Assembly (NCBI GenBank): GCA_039621445.1
Contig: CP154954.1
Span: 38,177,703-38,241,702 of the forward strand
Reading direction: 5' to 3'
DNA from: Euglena gracilis
Lineage: Eukaryota; Euglenida; Euglenophyceae; Euglenales
Length of the DNA: 64,000 bases
The notes beneath the pieces are model-generated. The model made no database searches and was not told the DNA's origin. It was given only the letters and a program-made list of their open reading frames with translations. Positions 52,085-62,398 of this stretch are shown piece by piece (position 1 is the first letter of the stretch; each line of letters begins with the position of its first letter). The translations under genes and the position numbers were made by a program.

Positions 52085-52865
52085 TACATTTTTTGTCAAC
52101 ACCTTTGATGATAACTTTTGGAACCGCCTCCCTGTATAATTTTTCTTATTTTTTTTGAACAAAGCAAATAATGAGTGGGCAGTGCCCAAATAACGGGGCG
52201 GGGGGGGGGGGAAGGCCGAAAAAGATGGTTCCAACAACGGGGAACCCTCAGTTTTTTTGGTCCAAGAGGTTAGTGAGGACGAAAATATTCCACAATTCTT
52301 GCCTGCCGCGAGCACATACATGTACATGTGTATACAAACATGCATGCATATCTGTGTGTATGGCAGGGATTTACCAGTTATCCCCCTAGGGGGGTCCATT
52401 GGTAGTAAAAATCGGGGCGGGATCCAACGTTTGATGATGGCGGGGGTGGGGCGGGACACGGGGGGGACACGGGGGGGGGGACACGGGGGGGGGGGACACG
52501 GGGGAAAAATCCCTCTTTTCGGGACCTTTAGGGACGAAATTTGCGACTTTTTGAGGGACCAAAAATTCATTTCACATTGACCCCGAGCCAAGCTCCAGGC
52601 CATACTAGGTGAAAAAAAAAGGGATTGTGGGTGGGGGAAAGTCAAATGGCCTTGAGAATCCATGAAAAACCGTGGAAAATGATGCCAAACAGCTAAAAAT
52701 TCATGCTGCATGTTGCCTTGGCCGCCTTCTAGGGACCCCCCCCTGAAGTACGGGACACGGAGGGGACACGGGGGGGGACACGGGGGGGGGACACGGGGAT
52801 CACACCCCCGGCAGGTAGTGCCCAAATAACGGGGCAGGGGGGGAGGTCAAAAAGGTTCATTTGTC
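52085..52865 (-). mobile_element. inverted fragment of the 8.4-kb hAT-like element, with a nested insert
   Basis: In reverse orientation this matches 8,660-9,060, with shared GCGGCAGGCAAGAATTGTGG and CATCATCAAACGTTGGATCC. At about 52,441-52,805 an extra block of some 365 bp, bounded on both sides by GGGACACGGGGG repeats, separates sequences that are adjacent at 8.74 kb. Confidence 0.75.
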
Positions 52866-52914
52866 TGTAGTGAGTCAAAAGGATTCGTTAATGTGCAATG
52901 AGTACCTTGCCATC

Positions 52915-52970
52915 GGTCAGATGGTCAAGTGGTCAAAGACGCCAGCTTCAAACGCTGGTCTCCTCCAGAT
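52915..52970 (+). pseudogene. truncated tRNA-Leu(CAA)-like sequence
   Basis: It matches the D arm and anticodon arm (GCCAGCTTCAAACGCTGG) of the tRNA on the opposite strand 50 bp away, but the variable loop runs into unrelated sequence and the T arm is missing. Confidence 0.7.
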
Positions 52971-53015
52971 CATTCTTTATTCACCAAAAATGGATTCCTC
53001 ATCAGTTGGGGAAAA

Positions 53016-53095
53016 TGATCAGAGTGGAATTTGAACCCACGCCCCCGGAGACCAGCATTTGAAGCTGGCGTCTTTGACCACCTGACCATCTGACC
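53016..53095 (-). tRNA. tRNA-Leu(CAA)
   Basis: The acceptor stem GGTCAGA pairs with TCTGATC (one G-U). The D stem GTC/GAC, anticodon stem CCAGC/GCTGG with loop TTCAAAT (anticodon CAA) and T arm GTGGG-TTCAAAT-TCCAC all fold. The discriminator is A, as usual for tRNA-Leu, and TTTT follows at once as a pol III terminator. There is no intron, although many eukaryotic tRNA-Leu(CAA) genes have one. The variable arm is short for leucine (80 nt in total). Confidence 0.85.
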
Positions 53096-53739
53096 GATGA
53101 CTATCAACAAAGCACATATCATAACTTAATGTGACCCTCACCCCAGGGTCACTCATTTCAATTGTCATATTTGTATCATGGTTCGGCGTGCCGTGCCGAG
53201 GGGGTCGGCCGACCAGGGGGGGGGGGGGCACCCATTTTGCCGTGCCGAGGGCACCATGAACTTCGGCTCGGAGTGTTCCTCCTAGGCCGCTTTCCAAAAC
53301 ACACACGCAGCAAGAAGTGATCTACATCATCCTTCTCACCAAAAAAGTCGAGGACGTGGAACAAGGACTGATGGGCAAAGCACCCGTCTACACATTGTCT
53401 CCTCTCCAGTGACACAAAAGATTTCAAACTATGTCTGTGATGAAGAACCAGAAGGGTCACTGGATTGAACGTATACATCCGGAACGGGTCCGACCCCCAG
53501 GGGGGGGGTGGTATACCTTTATGCCAGTAACGGGTTCAGCCCCCCCCCCCCCCATTCCCCATTGACCAATTATTTGACCCCCCTAATTGGCCAATTGCCT
53601 CCAGGACCAGTGGTGCAGAAGTAATTTTTTCTCGGGGGGGGGGGGGGGCTTGACTTGACAAGGTTGAATAATCATTGTTTTTTTCCCGCCGCCCTTCGGG
53701 CAGAGAGACCGTAGTTGAATGTGACAAAAAAATGTGCAA

Positions 53740-54115
53740 TGGAGGCCAGGTAGTCAGTCCACTTCGGGACCCCGGGACCCGGCTCCCCCGCTGTTCAGTT
53801 CACTTCGGAAGTGAACAGGTGGGACCCGAGACCCCCCCCCCCCCGTGTGTAGATGTACCTGCGAAATCCGGAACGACAGGCGAACACCGAAAAGGGCTTT
53901 TTCAAAAAATTTTCGGCGGACCCCCCCCCCTCCAGGAAGTCAACATGTCCAGTTCAGTTCGGAAATGAACAGGGGGTTCCCAGCCCCCCCCGGACACTTG
54001 GCCCCAATGGAGTGCAATGGCAGTCGAGTTCGGGCCCCAAAACCCCCCTCCCCCCCCTTGTCTGATTGAGTTCGGAATTCGACAGGGGGTCCCACGAGCC
54101 CCCCCCGTCTAACCA
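53740..54115. repeat. repeats of GTTCAGTTCGGAA-type palindromes
   Basis: Three related blocks (53,745-53,840, 53,935-54,000, 54,040-54,110) contain CACTTCGGAAGTGAAC, GTTCGGAAATGAAC or GTTCGGAATTCGAC beside C runs. A fourth is the extra block inside the repeat at about 54,862-54,952. Confidence 0.6.
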
Positions 54116-54296
54116 ATCTAGACCCCGGAGAACAGGCGGTAAGGTGAAGTTCAGGACCTGCACCCCTTTGTTGGCCAAAAATGGCCAACAAATGACAAGT
54201 TTTCGAAAAAATTCCATGAACCATTAACCTCAAAATGGCCATTTTGGGAGAAAAGGGAGCAAAATTTCACCCATCAAAATTTCACCCCCATCAAAT

Positions 54297-54383
54297 CGGT
54301 GAAGTTCACTTGTGAACTTCACCGGTAAACTTCACCGTTGAGCATCCCCCCCCCTGGTGAACGTTCACCGGTGAACTTCACCG
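54297..54383. repeat. cluster of GGTGAAnTTCACC palindromes
   Basis: CGGTGAAGTTCAC/GTGAACTTCACCG (13-bp arms, 2-nt centre, 54,297-54,324) is followed by GGTGAACGTTCACC (54,356-54,369) and CGGTGAACTTCACCG. Confidence 0.85.
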
Positions 54384-54389
54384 AGGCTA

Positions 54390-54715
54390 AGCGCGCCCCT
54401 CGGGGTGGGGGGGTCCGGGACGCTTCCCCCCCACGCGGCCCCTGCGCGGCCGCTTGCGCAGCTGCTCGCCCCCCCCCTCCCCCCATTGGGGGGTTGGTAC
54501 GCCGTGGCGAGGGGGTCCGAATGGGGGGTAAATGGCGTGGCGAGGGGGTCGGCGACCGGGGGGGGGGGGGCTGTACCTTCAAAAAATCGCGAAAATCCCC
54601 GGTGGTGTGGCGAGGGGGTCCGGCTGGGGGGGTAAATGGCGTGGCGAGGCCCTCAGAGAGGGGGGGAGGGGTGTACCAATCCCCCATTGTGCCTAGCATC
54701 CCACGAAAAAAAGTT
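54390..54715. repeat. GGCGTGGCGAGGGGGTC repeat block
   Basis: CGTGGCGAGGGGGTC or close variants occur about four times between 54,500 and 54,655 with G runs. No exon is seen. Confidence 0.6.
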
Positions 54716-55090
54716 GTCGCAAAAATTCGCGACTTTTTTGAGGCCCAAAAATGGTGAAAAATGACCATTTTTGGAGAAATGGTCAAAAATGGATATTTTT
54801 GGACTTTTTGGACATAAAATGGACATGTTAGGGGCCGCGCGCAGAGCGCGCGGCCCAAAGGAGGCTAGGTAGTCAAGTTCGGGTCGCCAAACCCCCCCCT
54901 GTCCGGTTAAGTTCAGACCTCGACAGGAGGGTCCCACGGCCCCCGGTACTTCGGCCCCCAAAAGCATTTTTTTTTTATCAAAAATGGCACTTTTTGGACC
55001 CAAAAATCACCGATTTTGGGACGCGTGCCGCCAGCGCGGCCGCCCTCGGACCCCCCTCCCCCCCTCCCCCCCGCGCGGCCGCTCGCCCCC
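54716..55090 (+). repeat. repeat shared with 51.78-52.05 kb, carrying an insert
   Basis: Collinear with the 51.8-kb copy except for about 90 bp at 54,862-54,952 (AGGCTAGGTAGTCAAGTTCG and GTCCGGTTAAGTTC) that belongs to the palindrome family at 53.74-54.11 kb, so that family is mobile or was mobile. Confidence 0.75.
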
Positions 55091-55724
55091 CTCAGTCCTC
55101 TCGTGAAAGGACTACTCATTCATCCAAAAAAAAAGGGTCCTAAACAAATCCACCGTGAAGTTGTTCCTTTCAGCGAAAGGGTCCTGCGTTTTAGGGTTTT
55201 GGCAACTCGCTGCCTTTCGATGTGGATAGGGGTAATATTGGCATCTTCCCGGTTTTAGGGGGTGTTCCCACTCTGAAGCCGATTCCAAAAAGTACAAAAA
55301 ACTCCCATCAATTAGGAATCTGCCAATCAATTAGGAATCAAAAGTGTGTCACAAATTCCTAATTAGACCTATTTTTGGACCCAAATGGCACGCAAAATTC
55401 CTAATAAGGATCTAAAATGGAAAGAATGACATCACACAAGTCACACATGACCTGTGAAAAAACCCATTTCCCCCCGCGACACCCCCCGCGCCCCCCCCCC
55501 CCCCGCGACCCCCCCCCCTTAGGTGCCTTGTTGGTACCTTGTGGGTCATCTTTGCTGGGTTGCGGGGGAAGTTGTTGGGATGATCCGTGTTGATTTAGCT
55601 TGAATAGGGAGAGTGAGTGCCTGTTGGGGGGGTGTCGCCATTTGCAAACGGCTCGGTTTAGAAGCACCACACAAATTGTTCAGATATCTCCTTGGCCAAT
55701 GTCAAGGAACAGGGTTGTTTGGTT

Positions 55725-55965
55725 AACCAATCTTCGGTTAATCGACCACGACCCCCCTGGTTAATCGATCGACCAAGGCCCAATCGGTTAATGCCAATCG
55801 GCTCAATCTTTGTTCGGATGAACCTGGGGCCTCTTGGCATTATTGGGAAATAAACAAATCCCATGGAATTTTCAGCTTCCCGCTTGTGCACGCCATTAAT
55901 CGGTTAATCGATCGAGGACCCCGGTTGACCACGGTTAATCGACTAGTTGAAAAAGGTCCGGTTAA
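55725..55965. repeat. GGTTAATCGA repeats
   Basis: At least five copies of GGTTAATCG(A) or its near-inverse occur within 240 bp, with an inverted pair GGTTAATCGACCACG and CGTGGTCAACCGGGG-like flanks. Confidence 0.6.
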
Positions 55966-56927
55966 CTCATCAACCCTGCAAGGAAAGGGCCTGCAAGACA
56001 TCTGCTCGGTTTGGCGTTGCTGCCACCAAAAGCAATACCTTGAGGAGGGGGGCATCAGGGTTGGCCCTCTTGGCCCTGTCCCAAAACCAAATATTTCTGA
56101 AATGAAATATTTTCCCAATCTTTCGAAAGATACCCAATGGAGACTAGGCACGGTGGGGAGCGGGTAGCGCAGCTTCACCCAAAGCGTGCCCCGGGCCCAG
56201 GGAATCGTTTCTTTTGGCAAGGAGAACCTTCATGACTCCCCGTGCGTCCACGGGTCGACGGCGTGTATTCGATGGGATATCTACAAAGAGCGTCCTGAGT
56301 GCTGAAGTGGTCAGAGGAAAACGGGCAAAGCCGAGGCGGAGATTGGGCCTGGCCCACAATATATGGGGGGGGGGCGCTGTGTGGCTGCGGCTGAATGCCC
56401 GTTGAGGACCCTTTCTTTGCAGAAGAAAGGACGGGGGTGGGGCGAACCGAATCCACTGACCAGTGGCTCAGCTTCAGTTCAGGGGAGTCAGGCTATGTAC
56501 AAAAGGTATAGGGATGGGGCAGTGATGAGAGGTGTTCAAAAACACGTCCCGGGGAGGTTGGGTTCTGCTGTGGCTTTGGAACGGTTCATGAAGGGGCACA
56601 AGGTGCCAGCCTTAATATATGTGGAGGGAGGGAGGGGGGGAGGGGGAGGTTGTGTGGCGCGGGTCCAGCCTTGTGGCATGGTTGCGTGCCACGCACTGTT
56701 TGCATTGGGTTGGATTGTATTCTATTGGGACAATGGTGTTGAGGTTTGGTGACTTTGCTGCCTAGCCTTGCGACGTCCTTGCCGTCGTTTGCAGGGTTGC
56801 GGTGAAATGCGGCGTGTATTTAGTTTGAGTAGGGAGAGTGAGAGCCTGTGGAGGAGGTGTCGGCATTTGCAGATAGTTCAGTTTAGAAGCACCACACAAG
56901 TTGTTTCGATATCTCTTTGGCTAACCG

Positions 56928-57146
56928 CCCCCCCCCCCTAATAGAAGCACGGGTGCGCTAATAGGGGACCGCCGGGGGGTGCGCTTCTATTTGGACCCTA
57001 CCTGCGCGGTTTTTGTTGATTTCCTTTAGAAATCCCATCAAAATGGGGGGGTGTGATTGTAGCGGACCGCCGCCTTCGGCGGCGGGGGGTGCGCTTTTAT
57101 TTGGACCCTGAGCTTGTAGCGGCCCCGTGCTTCTATTAGGGGGGGG
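56928..57146. mobile_element. TIR element with CCTAATAGAAGCACGG ends
   Basis: The left end CCCCTAATAGAAGCACGG and right end CCGTGCTTCTATTAGGGG are perfect inverted repeats. Inside, GGTGCGCTTCTATTTGGACC recurs as a close variant (GGTGCGCTTTTATTTGGACC), and CCGCCGCCTTCGGCGGCGG forms a hairpin. A target duplication is not clear. Confidence 0.75.
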
Positions 57147-57534
57147 TTCAGTGTCAAGGAGAGGCCTAAGAAAAGGAACATGGTGGTGGGCGAACCGAAT
57201 CCACCGACCAGTGGCACAGCCTACTGGGTTTGCAGGAGAGGGGGCTATGTACAGATGGGATCATGCTATGGTAGTAGTGAGTGGGGATAAGAGATAAGGA
57301 GAGGTCGGCTCGCGCCGCTGGTTCGTGATCCGCAGTAGAGGTCAGCTCAAAGGAAGGACGGGACGCGGTGGGTGCTTGCCAGGACTTTTTTTTTTGGCAC
57401 GGCTCGGCACAGCTCGGCACGGCTCGGCTCGGCACGGCTCGTGCGTGTCTCGCACGTGTTGTGCCCGCGCACGTGTTGTGCCCGTGCGAGCGCGTCGCCT
57501 GTGTCGGCGTGCTGTTCTTTGCCGTCGGGACGGG

Positions 57535-57875
57535 TCACAAGGCCCCAAAATAACAAAATCCCTTGTGTTACCCACCCGTTTTGGGGGGCAAATCTCTTTT
57601 GTTGCCCGACTATCCGAGGGGGCCCTAAAACAACAAAACACCTTGTGTAACCCACCCGTTTTGGGGGACAAATCCCCAGTGTAACCCAACTGTTTTCGGG
57701 GGCAAATCGCCTTTGCTACCAAAACAAGAAACCTCCTTGTGTTTGCCCCCCCAAAATAGGTGGGTAACACAAGGGATGTTGCTATTTTGGGGCTCTCGAA
57801 CAGTTGGGCAACATAGGGGATTTGCCCTGTAAAACGGGTGGGCAACACAAGGGGCAACACAAAAACGTAAAACGG
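57535..57875. repeat. inverted repeat with CTTGTGT(T/A)ACCCACCCG
   Basis: The left half has CCCTTGTGTTACCCACCCG, TGTTGCCCGACTATCCGAG and a second direct unit. The right half has GGGTGGGTAACACAAGGG-like and CTCGAACAGTTGGGCAACA sequences in inverse orientation. It looks like a foldback or MITE made of two units per arm. Confidence 0.7.
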
Positions 57876-58124
57876 GTGGGAAAAACCTTTAAACCTTCCT
57901 AACATTCGCGGGCTGTTCCTAACGAGTTTGGCTGACAAGCCACACCGCCAATTTTGAATGCCAGCATGGTATAGCATGACTCTCCGAGTTCCTGCTTGTT
58001 TCAATTACAATCTTTACCCATTCCACCGCCCAATTCACCGGCTATCCACTGCCCCTCCCTTTACCCCCCACCACGCCCCTCAGTCTCTCTGTAAACCCAG
58101 CAATGGCAACACCTTGCGCACCCC

Positions 58125-59005
58125 CACTGCCGGCCATTCCACCACCCCGACTCCCCCAAGCACCAACAGGCTGGCCCACACCTTATCGGGGTTTACGATG
58201 GGCTGTGATCCAAGGGAGACGCCACCAAGGATCTCTCCCTGGGTGAGCCCGGGCGGGCCTGTCCCTCCCCTGGGTGCTGCCGCAGTCCCCACTGCCGGCC
58301 ATTCCCCCACCCCGACTCCCCCGAGCACCAACAGGCTGGCCCACACCTTATCGGGGTTTACGATGGGCTGTGATCCCAGGGAGACGCCACCAAGGATCTC
58401 TCCCTTGGTGAGCCCGGGCGGGCCCGTCCCTCCCCTGGGTGCTGCCGCAGTCCCCACTGCCGGCCATTCCCCCACCCCGACTCCCCCGAGCACCAACAGG
58501 CTGGCCCACACCTTATCGGGGTTTACGATGGGCTGTGATCCCAGGGAGACGCCACCAAGGATCTCTCCCTGGGTGAGCCCGGGCGGGCCTGTCCCTCCCC
58601 TGGGTGCTGCCGCAGTCCCCACTGCCGGCCATTCCCCCACCCCGACTCCCCCGAGCACCAACAGGCTGGCCCACACCTTATCGGGGTTTACGATGGGCTG
58701 TGATCCCAGGGAGACGCCACCAAGGATCTCTCCCTGGGTGAGCCCGGGCGGGCCTGTCCCTCCCCTGGGTGCTGCCGCAGTCCCCACTGCCGGCCATTCC
58801 CCCAACCCGACTCCCCCGAGCACCAACAGGCTGGCCCACACCTTATCGGGGTTTACGATGGGCTGTGATCCCAGGGAGACGCCACCAAGGATCTCTCCCT
58901 GGGTGAGCCCGGGCGGGCCTGTCCCTCCCCTGGGTGCTGCCGCAGTCCCCACTGCCGGCCATTCCCCCACCCCGACTCCCCCGAGCACCAACAGGCTGGC
59001 CCACT
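58125..59005. repeat. 165-bp tandem array, about 5.3 units
   Basis: Landmark CAGTCCCCACTGCCGGCC recurs at about 58,283, 58,448, 58,613, 58,778 and 58,943, exactly 165 bp apart, with very few differences. Because 165 is a multiple of three, both strands have long open frames: plus strand repeats of SGFTMGCDPRETPPRISPW, minus strand repeats of LLVLGGVGVGEWPAVGTAA. I cannot tell whether either is translated. It ends about 390 bp upstream of the plus-strand gene. Confidence 0.9.
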
Positions 59006-59392
59006 GTCGGCTGCCGCTGGCGTCGGCAGCCAAAAATTTCTCAGAAAATTCCCAAAAACCCCCGGTAGGAACCACCAGAGGAAGTCAACCGCCACGCGAG
59101 TTGAATTGGAACCCCAGCAAATTTCAAGAAGAATTTGAGAATTCGATTTGAGAATCACAGAAGCAGAAAAGTCACCTGAGAATTGAACAATCAAAAGGAT
59201 CAATTCAATTCTTTCAAGAAATCAAGGCATTGCTTTCCAACTAGTCCCTACCCACCAACAGCAGGTGAACACAAGGTACCTGCCCATCCTCTCAACAAGG
59301 TTTGTCTTGTGCTGCTGGTTTGCTCACCTAAGTAGGTGGGTTGGTTTGTCTTTGTTGCTTCAGCCTTTCAGTTGAAAAGTTCAAGTTGGAAA

Positions 59393-60703
59393 ATGGGGAA
59401 AAACCAACAATGGTGGCAAAAAAAGATCCTACGCGGGGCAACTGGGGACCCCGGGTCGGGGGGGCACACCTCACCCCCATTACCGCCTGTTGATTTATTT
59501 GAAAAAGGGGCCCAACTTGCCAAAGGCCCTGGCCTGAGCCCACCAGGGCCAGAAAAAGTAATTTGTGGCCCCAGCCAAAGCAGCCCCCCCGGGCGGCGAG
59601 CGGGGTCCTCATCCCCCAACATGGTACGCAGAGGTGGCTTCACTGACTCTGTCAGTGAAGAATTTTTAGATTCCGTTGATGACAAAGAAATCAAAGAATA
59701 CTGTGACCAATTCAAATTGTTGGGAATTGAATTCAGTGATACCCAAACAGAGGAACAAAGAAAAAGGGAGGCTGAAATTCTAGCGTCTCAGAGGGAGTTT
59801 TGGAGGCTCAGATGTGAAGCAGCCATTGGACATTCTCATGGCCCTGATTCATGTTCTCCATGTCAATCTTGTAAAGCGTCAGGGGTAAGCCCAACAAGTT
59901 CACTGCCAGGAGAACCTGAAATTAAACCAGAAAGTGTTGACCCTTGTCCAAATGTTTTGCACATAAGAGGTGTGCGGTGTGAATCTGAATCCGGACAGCT
60001 GAGTGTCAAATCAGACAGTGTGGAAACTTCAGAGGTCACAAAACCTGAAACTTTTTATGACCCTTGGGATGAGTGGTGGCAAAAAGTTGAGGCAGGTATC
60101 ACAGAATTATTTTCAAACACTTTTTCTCTGAACCAGAGACTGACGAAACTGGAGGAAGTGCCCAGCCAAAGTGAGTCCAGCCACTTGGAGGGACGGATGG
60201 CTGAAATTGAAACCCGTCTGAGAAATTTGGCAGATGGTTTTCATGACCTTTTCACACGAACTTGCAGTGAAATTGAAAATCGTTTTTCTGAAAGGATCCA
60301 GTCCCTGTGTGAGAAGGGCGAGGCTCTGTCAAAACGGCTGGAGAGTGAAGAAAAGATTCTGGAGGAACGGCTGAAAATGCTTGAACTACAAATCGCTGAA
60401 AAGTTACAGCCCAGTGAACTGAAATTGCAAAGTCCAGAAAATTTTGTGCCTGTGAATCTGAATTCTGGACATGCCACGAATTTGCAAACATCATCAGTGT
60501 CTTCTGAGAAATCTTCCTCAGATTTTGCTGCACAGCCAAGAAAATTCAGACAGACGAAAAAATTCTGGAGGCCTGCCAAAAACAGCTGGAACGACTTTCA
60601 ATTTTTGAGACCAAGTTGGTTTCAAGATTGGTGGGTTTGGGACTGGCATTTAAATCCATGGAACAGCTGGGGGTGGTTTCCACCGTATCAGTGGTGGTGG
60701 TGA
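59393..60703 (+). CDS. coiled-coil, tryptophan-rich protein, 436 codons (unknown or Gag/ORF1-like)
   Basis: The ATG at 59,393 has a favourable context (AAAATGG); an in-frame ATG exists further on at MVRRGGF. A possible acceptor (GCCTTTCAG) lies just upstream, so a 5' exon is possible. The protein starts MGKNQQWWQKKI, has an acidic Ser-rich region, CSPCQSC, a helical central part (about residues 230-350) with heptad-like KLEE, RLRNLADGF and EEKILEERLKMLELQIAEKL, and a basic tail ending in WFQDWWVWDW and YQWWW. Codon use is AT-richer than the minus-strand exons. No reverse transcriptase, integrase or CCHC knuckle is seen nearby. An ORF1/Gag-like retroelement protein is possible but unproven; a host gene is equally possible. 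Confidence 0.7.
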   Translation: MGKNQQWWQKKILRGATGDPGSGGHTSPPLPPVDLFEKGAQLAKGPGLSPPGPEKVICGPSQSSPPGRRAGSSSPNMVRRGGFTDSVSEEFLDSVDDKEIKEYCDQFKLLGIEFSDTQTEEQRKREAEILASQREFWRLRCEAAIGHSHGPDSCSPCQSCKASGVSPTSSLPGEPEIKPESVDPCPNVLHIRGVRCESESGQLSVKSDSVETSEVTKPETFYDPWDEWWQKVEAGITELFSNTFSLNQRLTKLEEVPSQSESSHLEGRMAEIETRLRNLADGFHDLFTRTCSEIENRFSERIQSLCEKGEALSKRLESEEKILEERLKMLELQIAEKLQPSELKLQSPENFVPVNLNSGHATNLQTSSVSSEKSSSDFAAQPRKFRQTKKFWRPAKNSWNDFQFLRPSWFQDWWVWDWHLNPWNSWGWFPPYQWWW

Positions 60704-61072
60704 ATTTTCTTTCAGCACAGGTCTGACTGGCACCGCACAGCATTTTACAGTGATCAGTATGTTTTTGTGGTTTGTTTGTGGCTTTGTGTTTTTTGTTTCA
60801 TACTTCTCTTGGTGAGCTGGTGTTGGAGGCAGATGCGCAATCAGCCAGAATTTAAATCTGGATTTTCAGTTCACAGAGTTTGGCTTATGGAAAAACAATC
60901 AAGTCAAACATTTTGAATCTGGTTTCTGGGGTGCATGTTTTTTCCCCAATTGCTTTCCACTTAAATGGAGACGCCCAGCCACGATGCTTGGGAATTTCTC
61001 CTAGTGTTCAGGCAGCCAGATCAATGATTTTCAGTTTCAGAGTTTTCAGTTTTCGGTTGTCCCAAATGTCAT

Positions 61073-61516
61073 TTGGGGTGGGGCACGGTGTTGACATGTG
61101 TCACCATCCCAGACGGGGACAAATCAGTCATTTCAGGTGGAATTTTGGTTTGTGTTTTTGTTGGTCCTTTTTGTCACGGGACAGTTTTTCCAGAGAGAAA
61201 CTTTACCCCGGACAAGGACATATGTTGGAGAACCGGCACAGTTTTTGGGATTTTTCAGTCCAGTTTCATTTGTGGTTTTCGAGTGTGGCAGCCCAGCAGT
61301 CCTGTGGCAGGTTTTATCTGGGTTTTTGCCAATCCTGAGGTAGGGGAGACCTCTGATGGACCTCGTTACCAAAAAAAGTTTTTGGGAAAGCGCGCAAAGA
61401 GGGGTTCCAAGGGTGGGGCTAGACCCAGGCAAGGAATAAACACCCCTGTGGCCACCCATCTAAGGGCTCAGGAAAAGTTTCAATTTTCAGTCCAAGTGGG
61501 AACCAAGGTGGATTAA
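61073..61516 (+). CDS. hypothetical ORF, 147 codons
   Basis: The frame contains ISGGILVCVFVGPFCHGTVF and a basic C-terminal part (KKFLGKRAKRGSKGGARPRQ) and looks more protein-like than background. The start and any splice sites are uncertain. It may belong to the same unit as the upstream coiled-coil ORF. Confidence 0.35.
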   Translation: MGWGTVLTCVTIPDGDKSVISGGILVCVFVGPFCHGTVFPERNFTPDKDICWRTGTVFGIFQSSFICGFRVWQPSSPVAGFIWVFANPEVGETSDGPRYQKKFLGKRAKRGSKGGARPRQGINTPVATHLRAQEKFQFSVQVGTKVD

Positions 61517-61519
61517 CCC

Positions 61520-62395
61520 AGGAGGAAAAGGCACCCCTGAGGAAAATTCATTTTTGGGCCCATCAGTGGCAGCATCATCATTTGGTTCAGGTTTTCAGTG
61601 AAAAATCTGTTGATCTGTGGGTTGCACTTTCTGCGGCAATTTTTCGGCTGTGGAGTTTGCTTGAGGGAGAAAAACTCAGAAGTGGGGGACGCCTCACAAT
61701 GCAAAACTCCCAATGGTAATTTTTACAGTTTGAGGCTTGTTTGAGCAGTTTTCGTGTGACCCATTTGATGGATCAAGATCAGATTTTTAAGTGCCGTTTT
61801 GGTTCAGAGTTCAGTGGCATTTTCAGGTCGGTTCAGTGAGAAAATTCAGAAATCTGCCTTCTGTGTTGCCAGGGGTGAATTTGTGCGTGTGTGTTGCCTT
61901 GTCATGCAGGTTCAAGCAATCAATCACCGAGCAAGGAGAATCAAAAGAAGGAGCAAAGCAGTCAAATTATCAAGGATTTAGATTGAATTCAAAGATTTCA
62001 ACAGTTTGCAAAGAATCGATTGCAATGAACATTTCAAGTCGAGTTGGAGAACAGACTTCAATGATATCAATCATCAATGGGACCCAAGCAATTGAATTAC
62101 GATTGCCATGATCACAATTCAGAATGGTGGGTACATTTATTTTACTGAAGTGCTGGGGGAGAGAAGCTTAATGACCTCAAAGAGCCTGCAGTGGGCAGTG
62201 GCCCGATGCACGGCCACAGCCCAGGCCCAGGCCCAGGTTGGCTGCCCCCACAGCATTGAATCAGATTTTATCATGGTTTTGGGTCTCAGGACTTTGCTTG
62301 TGGTTTGGAGCCATTTTTTCTCCCCTCCTCGTGCAGCTGGGGGGGGGGGCTGTGTTTAGCCCTGTTTTTTTTGTTGGTGTGACGGATCAAAATCA
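61520..62395. other. no gene recognised
   Basis: T-rich sequence with several short frames; nothing convincing. Confidence 0.35.
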
Positions 62396-62398
62396 GCT

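Larger units (their letters stand above)
55560..57300 (+). repeat. degenerate tandem duplication of about 1.2 kb
   Basis: Block Y (TAGGGAGAGTGAG, then TTTAGAAGCACCACACAA and GATATCTC) occurs at 55,600-55,700 and 56,805-56,920. Block X (CGAACCGAATCCAC, GACCAGTGGC, GGCTATGTACA) occurs at 56,440-56,505 and 57,190-57,260. The order is Y-X-Y-X. Sequences between the blocks differ. Confidence 0.75.
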
